NCBI RefSeq assembly: GCF_001015195.1
Contig: NZ_LDES01000056.1
Location: forward strand, 1-64,000
Direction: 5' to 3'
DNA: 64,000 nt
From: Sphingomonas sp. Y57
GTDB lineage: Bacteria > Pseudomonadota > Alphaproteobacteria > Sphingomonadales > Sphingomonadaceae
The position numbers and the translations under genes are program-made. Below, piece after piece: positions 27,073 through 37,545 of the stretch (within the stretch, counting starts at the first letter, position 1; each line of letters begins with the position of its first letter). The notes under the pieces were generated by a model, which had not been told where the DNA came from, did no database searches, and saw only the letters and a list, made by a program, of their open reading frames with translations.

Positions 27073-27200
27073 GTCATGCTGAACTTGTTTCAGCATCCAC
27101 CCAGCCGCTCAGGCTGGCCAGCGACATGAGCACGGGTTCCGAAAGAAGCCCGAATTCCGCATCAGCCTCCCGGTGGACGCTGAAACAAGTTCAGCATGAC
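27073..27200. repeat. REP-like inverted repeat pair (GTCATGCTGAACTTG family)
   Basis: Arms at 27073-27100 and 27173-27200 are reverse complements built on GTCATGCTGAACTTGTTTCA and GCATCCAC. Within each arm, GCTGAA/TTCAGC makes a small hairpin. This second sequence family of palindromic repeat is common in sphingomonads. It sits between the convergent PhzF and mnmA genes. Confidence 0.8.
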
Positions 27201-27226
27201 GAAGGCCTGGAGGGAAACGACGGCAC

Positions 27227-28351
27227 TCAGGCCGCTACGGCAAGCTCGGCCGGGACGGTCGCGCGTATCCAGCCGCCACCTAGCACGCGGTCACCCGCAT
27301 AAAGCACCGCCGCCTGCCCTGGGGCGACGCCATATTCGGGCTGCTCGAAGCGGACCATGCCGTCCTCGAACCGGGCCGGAACGGGCTTGGCGAGCGAGCG
27401 GACCTTGGCGGTCACCGGCCCCTCAAAGCCCTCTCCGATCCAGTTGACATCGTCGAGCAGCGCCGCCGAGACAGCGAGCGCGCGCCGCGGGCCGACAATG
27501 AGGCGTTTCGTCTCGGGCTCAAGCCGGACGACGTACAGGGGTTCGGGGCTGCCGCCGATCTCGATCCCCCGGCGCTGGCCCACGGTGAAATGGATCAGTC
27601 CGCGATGCCGGCCGAGCACCCGGCCGTCGAGGCCGACGATCTCGCCCTCCTCCGCAGCCTCGGGGCGCAAGCGCTTGACGATGCTTGCATAATCGCCGTC
27701 GGGGACGAAGCAGATATCCTGGCTGTCGGGCTTGGCCGCGACGCCCAGCCCCAGCTCGGCCGCAATCTCCCGGACGCGCGGCTTGGGCATCGCGCCGAGC
27801 GGGAAACGCAGATAGTCGAGCTGGTCCCGGGTGGTGGCGAACAGGAAATAGCTCTGGTCCCTCGCCGGATCGGCGGCGCGATGCAGTTCGGCACGCCCCC
27901 CTTCCCCGACGACGCGGCGGACATAATGACCGGTCGCCAGACAGTCCGCGCCCAGGTCGCGGGCAATGCCGAACAGGTCGGTGAACTTCACCCCCTGGTT
28001 GCAGCGGACGCAGGGGATGGGGGTACGGCCGGCGGCATATTCGTCGGCGAAGTCCGCGATCACCGAATCGCGGAAACGGCTTTCATAATCAAAAACATAA
28101 TGAGCTATGCCGAGCTTGTCGGCGACAGCGCGCGCGTCGCGGATATCCTGACCGGCACAGCAGCTTCCGGTGCGGCCCACGGCAGCGCCATGATCGTAGA
28201 GCTGAAGGGTCACGCCGATCGTCTCGGCGCCGCTTGCCGCGGCGAGCGCGGCGACCACCGAGCTGTCGACGCCGCCCGACATCGCGACGACGATGCGGGC
28301 GCCGGCGAGTGAGCCTGCCTGACGGCCTTCGAGCTGGAATTCCGGGTTCAT
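27227..28351 (-). CDS. mnmA: tRNA 2-thiouridine(34) synthase MnmA
   Basis: A 374-residue thiouridylase that thiolates the wobble uridine of tRNA-Lys, -Glu and -Gln. The PP-loop SGGVDSS lies at 25-31. The first catalytic cysteine is Cys114 in IPCVRCN, and the second lies near 211 in DSQDICF. GHYVRR and the central domain [10 protein letters not shown] are also present. I start at MNPEFQLEG (28351); an ATG 12 bp upstream (28363) is equally possible, and neither has a clear ribosome site. It is convergent with the PhzF operon. Confidence 0.95.
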   Translation of the reverse strand: MNPEFQLEGRQAGSLAGARIVVAMSGGVDSSVVAALAAASGAETIGVTLQLYDHGAAVGRTGSCCAGQDIRDARAVADKLGIAHYVFDYESRFRDSVIADFADEYAAGRTPIPCVRCNQGVKFTDLFGIARDLGADCLATGHYVRRVVGEGGRAELHRAADPARDQSYFLFATTRDQLDYLRFPLGAMPKPRVREIAAELGLGVAAKPDSQDICFVPDGDYASIVKRLRPEAAEEGEIVGLDGRVLGRHRGLIHFTVGQRRGIEIGGSPEPLYVVRLEPETKRLIVGPRRALAVSAALLDDVNWIGEGFEGPVTAKVRSLAKPVPARFEDGMVRFEQPEYGVAPGQAAVLYAGDRVLGGGWIRATVPAELAVAA

Positions 28352-28464
28352 CGCGGCGCCCATAGCAGGTCGTGCCGACGGCCGCAAAATTACGCGATTT
28401 TTCCCTAAAGATTTGTCCCGCGAAGCCGTTTCTTGTGCTGACACGGACAGCAGCGGGGCTCGCG

Positions 28465-28746
28465 ATGAAAATCGACATCAACAAATTCCGGGTCGACGGC
28501 GCCGAGACGGCCGATGCGCCGCTGGATTTCGCCACGCTCTGCACCCTGCTCGCCCGCCATCAGGCGGAGACGCCGACCGCGCGGCTCGCGCGGGACGGCG
28601 AATGGAGCGGCGAGCAATCCGACAACGTCAGCCAGCCCGCCGTCGCGGTTCTGCTCTCCGGACCGGGCCAGCCGGCGCCGACAGGGAGCCAGGCTCATGG
28701 CAGCTTCCACGCCGCTGCCGCCGCGCTGTTCAACCCCCGGTCGTAA
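28465..28746 (+). CDS. Hypothetical protein
   Basis: A 93-residue protein beginning [20 protein letters not shown]. It has no membrane segment or recognised motif; the C-terminal third is rich in Ala, Pro and Gly. The ATG lies after AGCGGGG. It is divergent from mnmA and precedes sciP by about 110 bp. Confidence 0.55.
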   Translation: MKIDINKFRVDGAETADAPLDFATLCTLLARHQAETPTARLARDGEWSGEQSDNVSQPAVAVLLSGPGQPAPTGSQAHGSFHAAAAALFNPRS

Positions 28747-28858
28747 AAGATGGTGAACCGGCGGTTTACCCTTCACCGAAAAGTTTCCTTGAAGGCCGGG
28801 CGGATAGCCAGCCACCCGGAAACGCAGTCCGGTCGTCCGACCATGTTCGAGGTATCGC

Positions 28859-29158
28859 ATGCTTGAGAATCAGAAGATCCGCCCGCATCAGGTCATCGGC
28901 CCCCTCGGCGAGCCGCTCACGCTCGACAGCCTTCCCCCCCGGGGCACCACCCGCTGGGTCGTCCGCCGCAAGGCGGAGGTGGTGGCGGCGGTCAGCGGCG
29001 GCCTGCTGACCGTGGACGAGGTCTGCGACCGCTACGATCTCAGCGTCGAGGAGTTTGCGGGCTGGCAACGCGCGGTGGAGCGGTCGGGAATGCCCGGCCT
29101 GCGCGTCACCCGCATCCAGCACTACAAGTCGCTCTATGAGAGACAGCAGAAATATTGA
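28859..29158 (+). CDS. sciP: CtrA inhibitor SciP (DUF1153)
   Basis: A 99-residue protein of the SciP/DUF1153 family with the typical RWVVRRKAEVVAAVSGGLLT, VCDRYDLSVEEFAGWQRAV and C-terminal RITRIQHYK-like RVTRIQHYKSLYERQ. In Caulobacter SciP binds CtrA and blocks its recruitment of RNA polymerase, helping to separate cell-cycle phases. The helix-turn-helix fold lies in residues 30-80. A strong terminator follows the gene. Confidence 0.92.
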   Translation: MLENQKIRPHQVIGPLGEPLTLDSLPPRGTTRWVVRRKAEVVAAVSGGLLTVDEVCDRYDLSVEEFAGWQRAVERSGMPGLRVTRIQHYKSLYERQQKY

Positions 29159-29194
29159 CCGCTCACCGACCGTGTCCTTACCACGGCCGGATGG

Positions 29195-29223
29195 CCCGCC
29201 CCCAGCCCGGGGGCGGGTCTTTT
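29195..29223 (+). terminator. Rho-independent terminator after sciP
   Basis: A nine-pair GC stem (CCCGCCCCC / GGGGGCGGG) with loop AGCCC, followed by TCTTTT. Confidence 0.85.
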
Positions 29224-29348
29224 CGCGTCATGCCAATGCGGCGAGCGCCAGCATCGGAACGGGTAAGAAAGGAACCAGCGCAGGACTCGAACGTAGTCTC
29301 CCCAGCGGTTAGACTACGGCCATAACCGGCAGTGGACAGGAGGACGCG

Positions 29349-29597
29349 ATGAACCTGATCATTTTCCTTATCGTCGGCGGCATCATCGGCTGGCTGGCGA
29401 GCATCCTTATGCGCACCGACGCGCAACAGGGTATCATCCTCAACATCATCGTCGGCATCATCGGATCGTTCATCGGCGGCGTGCTGTTCGGCCCGACGCT
29501 CGGCGGCGGCGGCATCTACGGCTGGATCAGCGCCTTCCTGGGCGCGGTCATCCTGCTCGCTATCGTCAACCTGGTCCGGCGCGGCTCGCTGCGCTGA
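29349..29597 (+). CDS. GlsB/YeaQ/YmgE family stress-response membrane protein
   Basis: An 82-residue protein with three hydrophobic helices and the family features IGWLASILMRTDAQQG, NIIVGIIGSFIGG and a glycine-rich turn LGGGGIYGW. These 'transglycosylase-associated' proteins are small inner-membrane proteins induced by stress; the molecular role is unclear. AGGAGGACGCG precedes the ATG, and a terminator follows. It stands alone. Confidence 0.92.
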   Translation: MNLIIFLIVGGIIGWLASILMRTDAQQGIILNIIVGIIGSFIGGVLFGPTLGGGGIYGWISAFLGAVILLAIVNLVRRGSLR

Positions 29598-29624
29598 CAG
29601 CAGCCATCCGTGGACCACGAAGGA

Positions 29625-29654
29625 GAGCCGCCGGGCATGGTCCGGCGGCTCTTT
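29625..29654 (+). terminator. Rho-independent terminator after the GlsB-like gene
   Basis: A perfect ten-pair stem (GAGCCGCCGG / CCGGCGGCTC) with a 7-nt loop, followed by TTT. Confidence 0.85.
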
Positions 29655-29716
29655 CCTTGCCATCCTCCGGGCCTTAAACATCGGGCATTCATCGTTCCGG
29701 GGGTTCCGAGCATTCC

Positions 29717-30478
29717 ATGTCGCACCGCGCCAAGCTGATCGCCTATGGACTGCCTCGGCAGCCGCTCGACATCAGGCCCGCCCCGCACGAGCGCGACTGG
29801 ATGGATGCGACCGACCAGCGCTACGCCTATCGCTGCCTGCCGCTGACCATCGCCAATGCACATGGCTGGGAGATCCTCTGCACCACCGGCTTCTCGGCCT
29901 GGTGGAACGGCGAACTCGCGATCGACGCGATCACGATCACCCCCGACCAGGAAGGGCAGAAGCCCGCGATCAGCCACTTCGGCTATGGCATCATGACCTT
30001 CCATGTCTCGGCCGTGTTCAGGACCGAGCCCGGCTACGACCTGATGATCCAGGGCCCGATCAACCGCCCCAAGGATGCGATCGCGCCGCTGACCGGCGTC
30101 GTCGAGACCGACTGGACACCTTTCACCTTCACGATGAACTGGCAGTTCACCCGCCCCAACACGGTGATCCGCTTCGAAGCGGGCGAACCCTTCTGCCATG
30201 TCTTTCCGACCAGGCGCGGCGAGCTCGAGCAGATCGAACCCGAGTTCCGTCCGATCGAGACCAATCCCGAGCTCCAGGCCGAATTCGAAGCCTGGACCGC
30301 CAGCCGTGCCAATTTCCTGGCGACACTGCACACGCCGGAGACCGAGGCCGCCGCGCAGAAATGGCAGAAGCATTATTATCGGGGCCACAATCTGGAGGGA
30401 TCGGGAATCGCGGGCGACGATCATCGCACCCGCATCCGGCTGCGCCCGTTCGCGCGCGGCGACGGGAATGGCGGCTGA
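29717..30478 (+). CDS. DUF6065 family protein
   Basis: A 253-residue soluble protein. It begins MSHRAKLIAYGLPRQPLDIRP and contains WEILCTTGFSAWWNGE, HFGYGIMTFHVSAVFRTEPG, LMIQGPINRPKDAIAPLTGVVETDW, FTMNWQFTRPN and a basic tail. These blocks match the uncharacterised DUF6065 family; function unknown. It lies downstream of a terminator and so has its own transcript. Confidence 0.8.
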   Translation: MSHRAKLIAYGLPRQPLDIRPAPHERDWMDATDQRYAYRCLPLTIANAHGWEILCTTGFSAWWNGELAIDAITITPDQEGQKPAISHFGYGIMTFHVSAVFRTEPGYDLMIQGPINRPKDAIAPLTGVVETDWTPFTFTMNWQFTRPNTVIRFEAGEPFCHVFPTRRGELEQIEPEFRPIETNPELQAEFEAWTASRANFLATLHTPETEAAAQKWQKHYYRGHNLEGSGIAGDDHRTRIRLRPFARGDGNGG

Positions 30479-30598
30479 TCCCCCTGGCCGCACCGCCTAT
30501 GCGTCAGGGGCGAAACGGTCTATAATCCTTGCGTCGGACCGCCGCGTGGCGATCGGTACCGCGCCGCTGTGGTCACGCCGTTGTGGGAGACGGGCACC

Positions 30599-30796
30599 AT
30601 GGACAGTTCGCACATCAGGATGCTGCTCGCCGGGCTTTTCGTGGCGTTCACGCTGGCCATCGTCATGAAGGACCTGATCCGCCGCAGGCCCAGACCGCCT
30701 GCCATGCCCAGGCACAAGGGCTTCCGGCCGGCGAAGGCCCCGCCGATGTCGGGCGGGACACCGCGCACCGGCTGGAAGGCCGGCCCCCGCCGCTAG
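30599..30796 (+). CDS. Small single-pass membrane protein, hypothetical
   Basis: A 65-residue protein with one helix (about 7-22, LLAGLFVAFTLAIVM) and a basic, proline-rich tail (RRRPRPPAMPRHKGF). GGGAGACGG precedes the ATG at 30599. No family recognised. Confidence 0.5.
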   Translation: MDSSHIRMLLAGLFVAFTLAIVMKDLIRRRPRPPAMPRHKGFRPAKAPPMSGGTPRTGWKAGPRR

Positions 30797-30850
30797 TAGC
30801 GAGCCTTACCTTGTGGCGGCTCATTCAAGCGGAGGGGACCGATCGGCCGC

Positions 30851-31588
30851 TCAGTTCAGTTCGAACGTCACCGACAGGCTGATGGACAGCTTCTGCTCGC
30901 CAGCCTCGATCGAGGTGTCCGCGGCCTCCTTGCCGCGCGCCATCATCATCATGGGCGCGGGGCGCGGTATCATAGGCGGCTCGAAGCTGCCCTCGCTGAT
31001 CGCCACGATCCGCTTCACCGACAGGCCGGCGGCGCGCGCGTAGAGATCGGCACGCGCACGCGCCTCGGCGACGGCCTTCTGGCGCGCCTGATCGAGCAGA
31101 GGCTCGGGCTTGTCGATCGATAGGGTCGGGCCGTCGATCTGGTTGGCGCCCGCTGCGACCAGGGAGTCGAGGATCGGTCCCGCCTTCTTGATGTCGCGGA
31201 AGCGCACGCTGACCCGGCTCGATGCCTGATAGCCGATGATCACCGGGGGCTGGTTGTCGGCATAGCGATATTGCGGGGAGAGCGAGATCGTGGTCGTCTG
31301 GATGTCGCGGTCGGCGACGCCGGCCTTTCGGATCGCAGCGACGGTGGCCGCGGTGCGGCTGGCATTCTCGCTCATCGCCGCGGCGGCGGTCGGCGCCTGG
31401 GTGACGACACCCGCGCCCACCATCGCGATGTCCGGCACCGCACTGACCTCTCCGCTGGCGACGATGTCGAGCCGCGTGCCGCCGATCGCCTGCGGAACGG
31501 CGGCCGCCGCCTCCTGCGCCGCGGCCGGCGCGACCAGCGCCAGGGCGGCCGGCAAGGCCAGACCGATCTTCAGCAATTCATGTCCCAT
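30851..31588 (-). CDS. SIMPL domain-containing (DUF541) periplasmic protein
   Basis: A 245-residue protein with a signal peptide (about 1-24, ending AAAQ). The SIMPL/DUF541 domain follows, with LDIVASGEVSAVPDIAMVGAGVV, VADRDIQTTTISLSPQYRY, GYQASSRVSVRFRDIKKAG and KAVAEARARADLYARAAG. Proteins of this family form ring oligomers in the cell envelope and are linked to oxidative or toxin stress; no enzyme activity is known. A Met-rich run (PAPMMMMARGKE) lies near 213. It is divergent from the RND operon. Confidence 0.9.
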   Translation of the reverse strand: MGHELLKIGLALPAALALVAPAAAQEAAAAVPQAIGGTRLDIVASGEVSAVPDIAMVGAGVVTQAPTAAAAMSENASRTAATVAAIRKAGVADRDIQTTTISLSPQYRYADNQPPVIIGYQASSRVSVRFRDIKKAGPILDSLVAAGANQIDGPTLSIDKPEPLLDQARQKAVAEARARADLYARAAGLSVKRIVAISEGSFEPPMIPRPAPMMMMARGKEAADTSIEAGEQKLSISLSVTFELN

Positions 31589-31804
31589 TTCGGTTGCGCT
31601 CCTGCTTGGCCGCGACGATCGCGGCTGCTAGATGCGCCATAACGATCCTCGCTGCATGGGGCATGAACGCCTTACGGCTACGAAATGATCCCGGTCGCCA
31701 TCGGGATCGCGCGCCGGCATCGCTCCTCTTGAGCGAGGTGACATATTGAGATAATACAGCTCCAACAGACAGCAGGCCCCGCGCCGGGCCGACAATGGAA
31801 AGCT

Positions 31805-32986
31805 ATGGGGATGAACGTCGAATCCGGCATCCAGACCGATTATGCGGCCTATGACTATGACGACGGCCAGGCACGCCGCCGCCGCCGGATCATCATAGGC
31901 GGGGTGATCGCTGCCGTGATCGTGGCCGTCGTCGCGGGCGTGATGATCTTTGGCGGCAAGAAGGCCGCACCCGCCGCGCCGCCTGCACCAGGCGTCACCG
32001 TGATCATCCCCGGCCGCACCGAAGTCGCCGCGACGATCTCGTCCACCGGTACGCTGTTCGCCAAGCGCGAGATGCCGGTCGGCATCGCCGGCGAGGGCGG
32101 CATGGTCCAGGCGGTGCTGGTCGAACCGGGCACCTGGGTCGCCGCCGGCCAGACGCTGGCCGTAATCGAGCGCTCCGTCCAGGCGCAGCAGGCCAATTCG
32201 CTCGCGGCCTCGGTCCGCGTCGCCCGTGCGGACGCGGAGCTGGCCCAGGCGGAGCTCGACCGCGCCAAGGCGCTGGTCGCGCGCGGCTTCATCTCCAAGG
32301 CGGACATCGATCGCCGTACCGCGACACGCGACGCCGCCGTGGCGCGGGTCGCGGTCGCGCAGGCCCAGCTTGGCGAACAGCGCGCCCAGATCGGGCGGCT
32401 CAACATCCGCTCGCCCGCCGCCGGCCTGGTGCTAACCCGCGCGATAGAACCCGGGCAGGTCGTCAATGCGAGCAACGGAGCGCTGTTCCGTGTCGCCAAG
32501 GGCGGAGAGATGGAGATCCGGGCCCAGCTCGTCGAACGCGATCTCGCCCGCCTCAAGGTCGGCGACACCGCCGAGGTGACGCCGATCGGAACCCGCAAGT
32601 CCTTCACCGGCACGATCTGGCAGATTTCTCCCGTGATCGACCCCCAGACCCGCCAGGGCGTCGCCCGCATCCAGCTCGCCTATGATCCGGCGCTGCGCCC
32701 GGGCGGCTTCGCCACGACGACGATCTCCAGTGGTCGCGTTACCGCACCCCGCCTGCCTGAATCCGCTGTACAGAGCGACGAGAAGGGCTCGTTCGTCTAC
32801 AGTGTGGACAAGGACGGCAAGGTGGTCCGCCACGACGTCAAGGTCGGCGACATCTCCGACGCCGGGATCGTCATCCTTTCCGGCTTGCGCGGCGACGAGA
32901 AGGTGGTGTTGTCCGCCGGTGCCTTCCTGAATCCCGGCGACAAGGTGACCCCGCAGCTCGCCAAGCCCGACGCCATCGCGCGCTGA
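31805..32986 (+). CDS. Efflux RND transporter periplasmic adaptor subunit
   Basis: A 393-residue membrane-fusion protein. A basic cytoplasmic stretch (RRRRRII) precedes one membrane helix (about 32-52). Then come the barrel-sandwich lipoyl-type halves, a coiled-coil hairpin (about 112-185, ADAELAQAELDRAKALVARG) and a beta-barrel domain. It bridges the inner-membrane pump to an outer-membrane factor. The pump gene follows 19 bp after the stop; no TolC-type gene is in the window. Confidence 0.93.
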   Translation: MGMNVESGIQTDYAAYDYDDGQARRRRRIIIGGVIAAVIVAVVAGVMIFGGKKAAPAAPPAPGVTVIIPGRTEVAATISSTGTLFAKREMPVGIAGEGGMVQAVLVEPGTWVAAGQTLAVIERSVQAQQANSLAASVRVARADAELAQAELDRAKALVARGFISKADIDRRTATRDAAVARVAVAQAQLGEQRAQIGRLNIRSPAAGLVLTRAIEPGQVVNASNGALFRVAKGGEMEIRAQLVERDLARLKVGDTAEVTPIGTRKSFTGTIWQISPVIDPQTRQGVARIQLAYDPALRPGGFATTTISSGRVTAPRLPESAVQSDEKGSFVYSVDKDGKVVRHDVKVGDISDAGIVILSGLRGDEKVVLSAGAFLNPGDKVTPQLAKPDAIAR

Positions 32987-33005
32987 CCGATCGGAGCCTT
33001 CCGGC

Positions 33006-36000
33006 ATGCGTAATATTTCCGCCTGGGCGATCAAGAACCCGATCCCGCCGATCGTCCTGTTCGCCGCCCTCACCCTCGCGGGGCTGATCAGCTTCGCGCG
33101 GATGGACATCAACCAGATGCCGGACATCAGCTTTCCGGCGGCGGAGGTCCAGGTCGTGCAGCCCGGCGCTGCGCCGACCGAGATGGAGACCCAGATCACC
33201 CGTCGGGTCGAGGCCGCGGTGGCGTCGATCGGCAATGTGAAGTCGATCACCTCCTACGTGACCGAAGGTACCTCCGGCACCAATGTCGAGTTCCATCTCG
33301 GCACGCCGGTCGATCGCGCCGTCAACGACGTGCGCGACGCGGTCGCCAAGATTCGCGCCGAGCTGCCCGAAGGCATTCTCGAGCCGACCGTTCAGCGTCT
33401 CGACGTCGAGGGCGGGCCGATCGCCTATTATTCGATCGAAGGCGTCGACATGACGCTGGAGCAGTTGAGCTGGTTCACCGACAACACGGTGATCAAGCGC
33501 CTGCAGGCGATCGACGGCATGGCGGGGGTGTTCCGCGGCGGCGGGGTCAGTCGCGAAATCCGCGTCATCCTCGATCCCGCGCGGATGCAGGCGCAGGGCG
33601 TGACGGCGAGTCAGGTCAACAACATCCTGCGCAGCGTCAACCTCAACGCCGCCGGCGGCCGGGCCGAACTGGCCGGCGCCGAGCAGTCGGTGCGCGTGCT
33701 CGGTAACGCCGCCTCGGCCTATGAACTCGGTCAGACGCAGATCTCGGTCGGCAACGGCCGGACCGTCCGCCTCGCCGATATCGCCACGGTGCGCGATTCC
33801 TATGGCGAGCAGCGCCAGATATCGAAGATGAATGGCCGGCAGGTGCTGTCGATCGGTATCCAGAAGGCCAAGGGATCGTCCGACGTCAAGGTCTATGACG
33901 CGGCCCAGAAGGTGCTGGAGGAACTCCGCAAGGAGAATCCCAAGATCACCTTCAAGGAACTCTACACCAGCGTCATCTACACCAAGGAACAATATAAGTC
34001 GGCGATCCACGCGATGGTCGAGGGCTCGGTGCTGGCCGTCATCGTCGTCTTCTTCTTCCTGCGCGACTGGCGCGCGACGATGATCTCGGCGCTGGCCATC
34101 CCGCTGTCGGCTATCCCGGCCTTCTGGTTCATGGACCTGATGGGTTTCACGCTGAACACGATCAGCCTGCTCGCGCTCAGCCTCGTCGCCGGCATCCTGG
34201 TCGACGACGCGATCGTCGAGATCGAGAACATCGTCCGCCATATGCGCATGGGCAAGTCCGCCTACCAGGCATCGATGGACGCCGCCGACGAGATCGGTCT
34301 CGCGGTGGTGGCGACGACGATGTCGATCGTCGCGGTGTTTCTGCCCGTGTCGTTCATGCCCGGCATCCCTGGCCAATTCTTCGAGCAGTTCGGCCTGACC
34401 GTCGCGGTCGCGGTGCTGATGAGCCTTGCGGTCGCGCGGCTCATCACCCCGATGATCGCCGCCTATTTCCTCAAGGCCGAAGGCGTGAAGGAACATGGCG
34501 GCGGGCCGGTGATGGATAAATATATCGCGCTCCTCAAATGGTCGCTCGTCAACCGCTGGAAAACGATCGGCTTCGGCGTTCTCGCCCTCCTGGTGACGAT
34601 CGGGTTGTTCGCCATCTCGCCCCAGCAGTTCCAGCCGGCGCTCGATGTCGATTACAGCCAGGTGAAGATCGAACTGACCCCCGGCGCCCGCGTCGCCCAG
34701 GACACCCAGAGGGTCGCCGACGAAGCGATCGCCGTGCTGCGCCAGCAGCCCGAGGTCGACGCCGCCTTTGCCGACATCGGCGACGGCGGGGATACCCGCT
34801 TCGCGTCGATCTACATCACGCTGAAGCCGGCCAAGGAACGCACGCGCTCCAGCATCGAGTTCGAGCGTGAGACCGCCCCGCTGCTCAACAAAATCCCCGA
34901 CGCGCGCGTCAATTTCGTATCGCAGTCGGGCGGCTTCGGACGCGACCTCACCATCATGCTGGCGGGCGACGACCCGGTGAAGCTCCAGCAGAGCGCCAAC
35001 GCGCTGATCGATCAGATGCGCAAAAGCTCGCTCATCCGCGATCCGCGGATCGACGGCGACATCCAGCGCCCCGAGCTGATCATCAAGCCGCGCCTCGACC
35101 TGGCCGCCGATCTTGGCGTGACCACGGCCGCGCTGAGCAACGCGATCCGCATCGCGACGCTGGGCGACATCGAGCAGAATATGGCGAAGTTCTCGCTGAG
35201 CGACCGCCAGATTCCGATCCGGGTGTCGCTGAGCGAGGCGTCGCGCCGCGATCTCTCCTCGATCGAGAACATGCCGGTGCAGACGACATCGGGCGGCACC
35301 GTGCCCCTGAAGGTCGTCGCCGACATCAACTTTGGCGCCGGCCCGTCGAAGATCCGCCGCTACAACCAGGTTCGCCGTCTGGTCGTCGGCGCGGACCTTG
35401 TTCCGGGCGCGGTGAGCGGCGACGCCTACAAATATATCTACGCCACCCCGATCATGAAGAACCTGCCGGCCGGCGTCCGTGAGGTTAAGTTCGGCGAGCA
35501 GGAATTCCAGGGGGACCTGATCTCCGGCTTCATGATCGCCGTGATCGCGGGCATCCTGCTGGTGTTCGCCGTGCTGGTGCTCCTCTACAAGCGGGTCCTG
35601 CCGCCCTTCGTGAACATGGCGTCGCTACTGCTCGCGCCGCTCGGCGGCATATTGGCGCTCCGCATAGCCGGCATGCCGATCTCGATGCCGGTCTATATCG
35701 GCTTGCTGATGCTGTTCGGCATCGTCGCGAAGAACTCGATCCTGCTGGTCGACTTCGCGATCGAGGAGATGCGGCACGGGGCCAACCGCTTCGATGCGAT
35801 CCTCGAAGCCGCCCACAAGCGCGCCCAGCCGATCGTGATGACCTCGGTCGCCATGATCGCGGGCATGATACCGATCGTGATCGGCCTGTCGGGCGATTCG
35901 AGCTGGCGGGCTCCGATGGCCGTCTGCGTGATCGGCGGCATCGCGATGTCGACCCTGCTCACGCTCGTCATCGTGCCGGCGGGCTTCACCCTGGCCGACG

Positions 36001-36092
36001 ATATGGAGAAGTGGATCGGGCCGCGGCTCGGCAAGCTGCTCGTCAACAATGAGGAGCACAAGTCGGGACCGGCGGCCCAGCCGGCGGAGTAG
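33006..36092 (+). CDS. Efflux RND transporter permease subunit
   Basis: A 1028-residue inner-membrane pump of the HAE/AcrB superfamily. It starts [20 protein letters not shown], has twelve membrane helices in two halves and two large periplasmic loops. The helix 4 proton-relay motif [17 protein letters not shown] carries the paired aspartates, and the late [20 protein letters not shown] mirrors it in the second half. It drives substrates out with the proton gradient. The substrate range is not readable; the sequence is nearer to the broad AcrB/MdtB-type group than to heavy-metal CzcA. A REP doublet follows. Confidence 0.94.
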   Translation: MRNISAWAIKNPIPPIVLFAALTLAGLISFARMDINQMPDISFPAAEVQVVQPGAAPTEMETQITRRVEAAVASIGNVKSITSYVTEGTSGTNVEFHLGTPVDRAVNDVRDAVAKIRAELPEGILEPTVQRLDVEGGPIAYYSIEGVDMTLEQLSWFTDNTVIKRLQAIDGMAGVFRGGGVSREIRVILDPARMQAQGVTASQVNNILRSVNLNAAGGRAELAGAEQSVRVLGNAASAYELGQTQISVGNGRTVRLADIATVRDSYGEQRQISKMNGRQVLSIGIQKAKGSSDVKVYDAAQKVLEELRKENPKITFKELYTSVIYTKEQYKSAIHAMVEGSVLAVIVVFFFLRDWRATMISALAIPLSAIPAFWFMDLMGFTLNTISLLALSLVAGILVDDAIVEIENIVRHMRMGKSAYQASMDAADEIGLAVVATTMSIVAVFLPVSFMPGIPGQFFEQFGLTVAVAVLMSLAVARLITPMIAAYFLKAEGVKEHGGGPVMDKYIALLKWSLVNRWKTIGFGVLALLVTIGLFAISPQQFQPALDVDYSQVKIELTPGARVAQDTQRVADEAIAVLRQQPEVDAAFADIGDGGDTRFASIYITLKPAKERTRSSIEFERETAPLLNKIPDARVNFVSQSGGFGRDLTIMLAGDDPVKLQQSANALIDQMRKSSLIRDPRIDGDIQRPELIIKPRLDLAADLGVTTAALSNAIRIATLGDIEQNMAKFSLSDRQIPIRVSLSEASRRDLSSIENMPVQTTSGGTVPLKVVADINFGAGPSKIRRYNQVRRLVVGADLVPGAVSGDAYKYIYATPIMKNLPAGVREVKFGEQEFQGDLISGFMIAVIAGILLVFAVLVLLYKRVLPPFVNMASLLLAPLGGILALRIAGMPISMPVYIGLLMLFGIVAKNSILLVDFAIEEMRHGANRFDAILEAAHKRAQPIVMTSVAMIAGMIPIVIGLSGDSSWRAPMAVCVIGGIAMSTLLTLVIVPAGFTLADDMEKWIGPRLGKLLVNNEEHKSGPAAQPAE

Positions 36093-36112
36093 CCCCGTCA
36101 TCCCACCCTGCC

Positions 36113-36202
36113 CGTCATTCCGGCGAAAGCCGGAATCTCCCTGCCTTCGTGCGACGGGAGCAACGAAGAGGAAGGGAGATCCCAGCGTTCGCTGGGATGA
36201 CG
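36113..36202. repeat. REP-like inverted repeat pair
   Basis: Arms 36113-36142 and 36173-36202 are imperfect reverse complements (CGTCATTCCGGCGAAAGCCG against CGTCATCCCAGCGAACGCTG, read inward). Each forms its own hairpin, about 30 bp apart, between the RND pump and the DUF445 gene. Confidence 0.75.
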
Positions 36203-36273
36203 GTCGGAGCAGGAAGCGGCAGGAAGAGGTTCGTTTCGGTTGAACATTCCGCGCGGCTGTCCATTGTGTCGAC

Positions 36274-37545
36274 ATGAACCTGTTCCAGGCCATCGGTCTC
36301 GACCGCTTCAATCCCGCCCAGGGCGGAGTGCGCGGAATGCGCATCGTTGCTTCCGGCCTGCTCGTGATCATGGCGGGCCTCTACCTGCTCGCTCGGTCGC
36401 ACGAGGCCCCGGGAGCGGCGGCGGGCTGGGGCTATCTGCGCGCCTTCGCCGAGGCAGCGATGGTCGGCGGGCTGGCCGATTGGTTCGCTGTCACCGCTTT
36501 GTTCCGTCATCCGCTCGGCCTGCCCATTCCGCACACCGCGATCATCCCGCGCAACAAGGATCGGATCGGCGACAGCCTGGCAGCCTTCCTGCGCGTCAAC
36601 TTTCTGACCGCCTCTGTGGTCGCCCGCCGCATGTACCGGGTCGACGCTGCCGGCGCCCTCGGGCGGCTGCTCGCCAATCCGCCGCAAGGGGGGCGCACCC
36701 GCGCCGGCATCGGCCGTGCACTCGCCACCATTCTCGAATCGCTTGGCGACGACAGGCTGGGCGCGATGGTGAAGGGTGCGCTTGCCAGCCGGCTGCGCGG
36801 CTTCGACCTCGCTCCCCTGCTCGGCCGCACCCTCGATGCCGCGATCGTAGAGAACCGCCATGCCGAGATGCTCGACGGGCTCATCGGCTGGGCCAGCCGA
36901 ATCCTTCTCCATAATGAAGGGATGATCCATGAGATGGTCCAGGCGCGGACCGGCAAGTTCATGCGCTGGACCGGCCTCGACGAGAAGCTGTCGACGGCAA
37001 TCGTCGAGGGACTCCACAAGTTGCTCGACGACATGGCGACCGATCCCGCCCATCCATTGCGGTCCAAGGCGCAGGAGGGGTTGGAGGACCTCGCCTACAA
37101 GCTTCAGCACGATCCCGCGACCCGGGCAAAGGTCGCGCAGATCAAGGGCGACCTGATCGACAGCCCCGCCGTCGCCGCCTGGCTCGACACCTTGTGGCAG
37201 GGCACGCGCCTGCGGTTGATCGAGGCGGCGCGCGATCCCAATGCGGCGCTCGGTGGGCAGGTCGGCGAGACGCTCAAGCAGCTCGGCACAACGCTCCAGA
37301 CCGATCCCCGGCTGCGCGCCACCATCAACCGGTTCACGCGGCGCGTGACGGTCGGCCTGGTCGCCGACTATGGGGACGGCATCGTCAAGCTGGTGTCGGA
37401 AACGATCCGTGGCTGGGACGCCCGCACCGTCACCCTTCAGCTCGAGAACGCGGTCGGCCGCGACCTGCAATATATCCGGGTCAACGGCACGCTGGTCGGC
37501 GGGCTGATCGGCATCGGACTGCATGCGATCGGCCAGTTCATCTGA
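36274..37545 (+). CDS. DUF445 domain-containing inner-membrane protein
   Basis: A 423-residue protein of the DUF445 family (YjiN-like). It has an N-terminal helix (about 22-40), a conserved FAEAAMVGGLADWFAVTALFRHPLGLPIPHTAIIPRNK-type block split over residues 55-90, and a long helical middle. A terminal helix LVGGLIGIGLHAIGQF closes the protein. The family is widespread and its function is unknown. It is monocistronic. Confidence 0.88.
   Translation: MNLFQAIGLDRFNPAQGGVRGMRIVASGLLVIMAGLYLLARSHEAPGAAAGWGYLRAFAEAAMVGGLADWFAVTALFRHPLGLPIPHTAIIPRNKDRIGDSLAAFLRVNFLTASVVARRMYRVDAAGALGRLLANPPQGGRTRAGIGRALATILESLGDDRLGAMVKGALASRLRGFDLAPLLGRTLDAAIVENRHAEMLDGLIGWASRILLHNEGMIHEMVQARTGKFMRWTGLDEKLSTAIVEGLHKLLDDMATDPAHPLRSKAQEGLEDLAYKLQHDPATRAKVAQIKGDLIDSPAVAAWLDTLWQGTRLRLIEAARDPNAALGGQVGETLKQLGTTLQTDPRLRATINRFTRRVTVGLVADYGDGIVKLVSETIRGWDARTVTLQLENAVGRDLQYIRVNGTLVGGLIGIGLHAIGQFI

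Noticed and set aside
32871-34496. Open frame of 541 codons on the minus strand
   Set aside because: Antisense to the RND pump gene; His/Asp/Arg-rich composition typical of a shadow frame.
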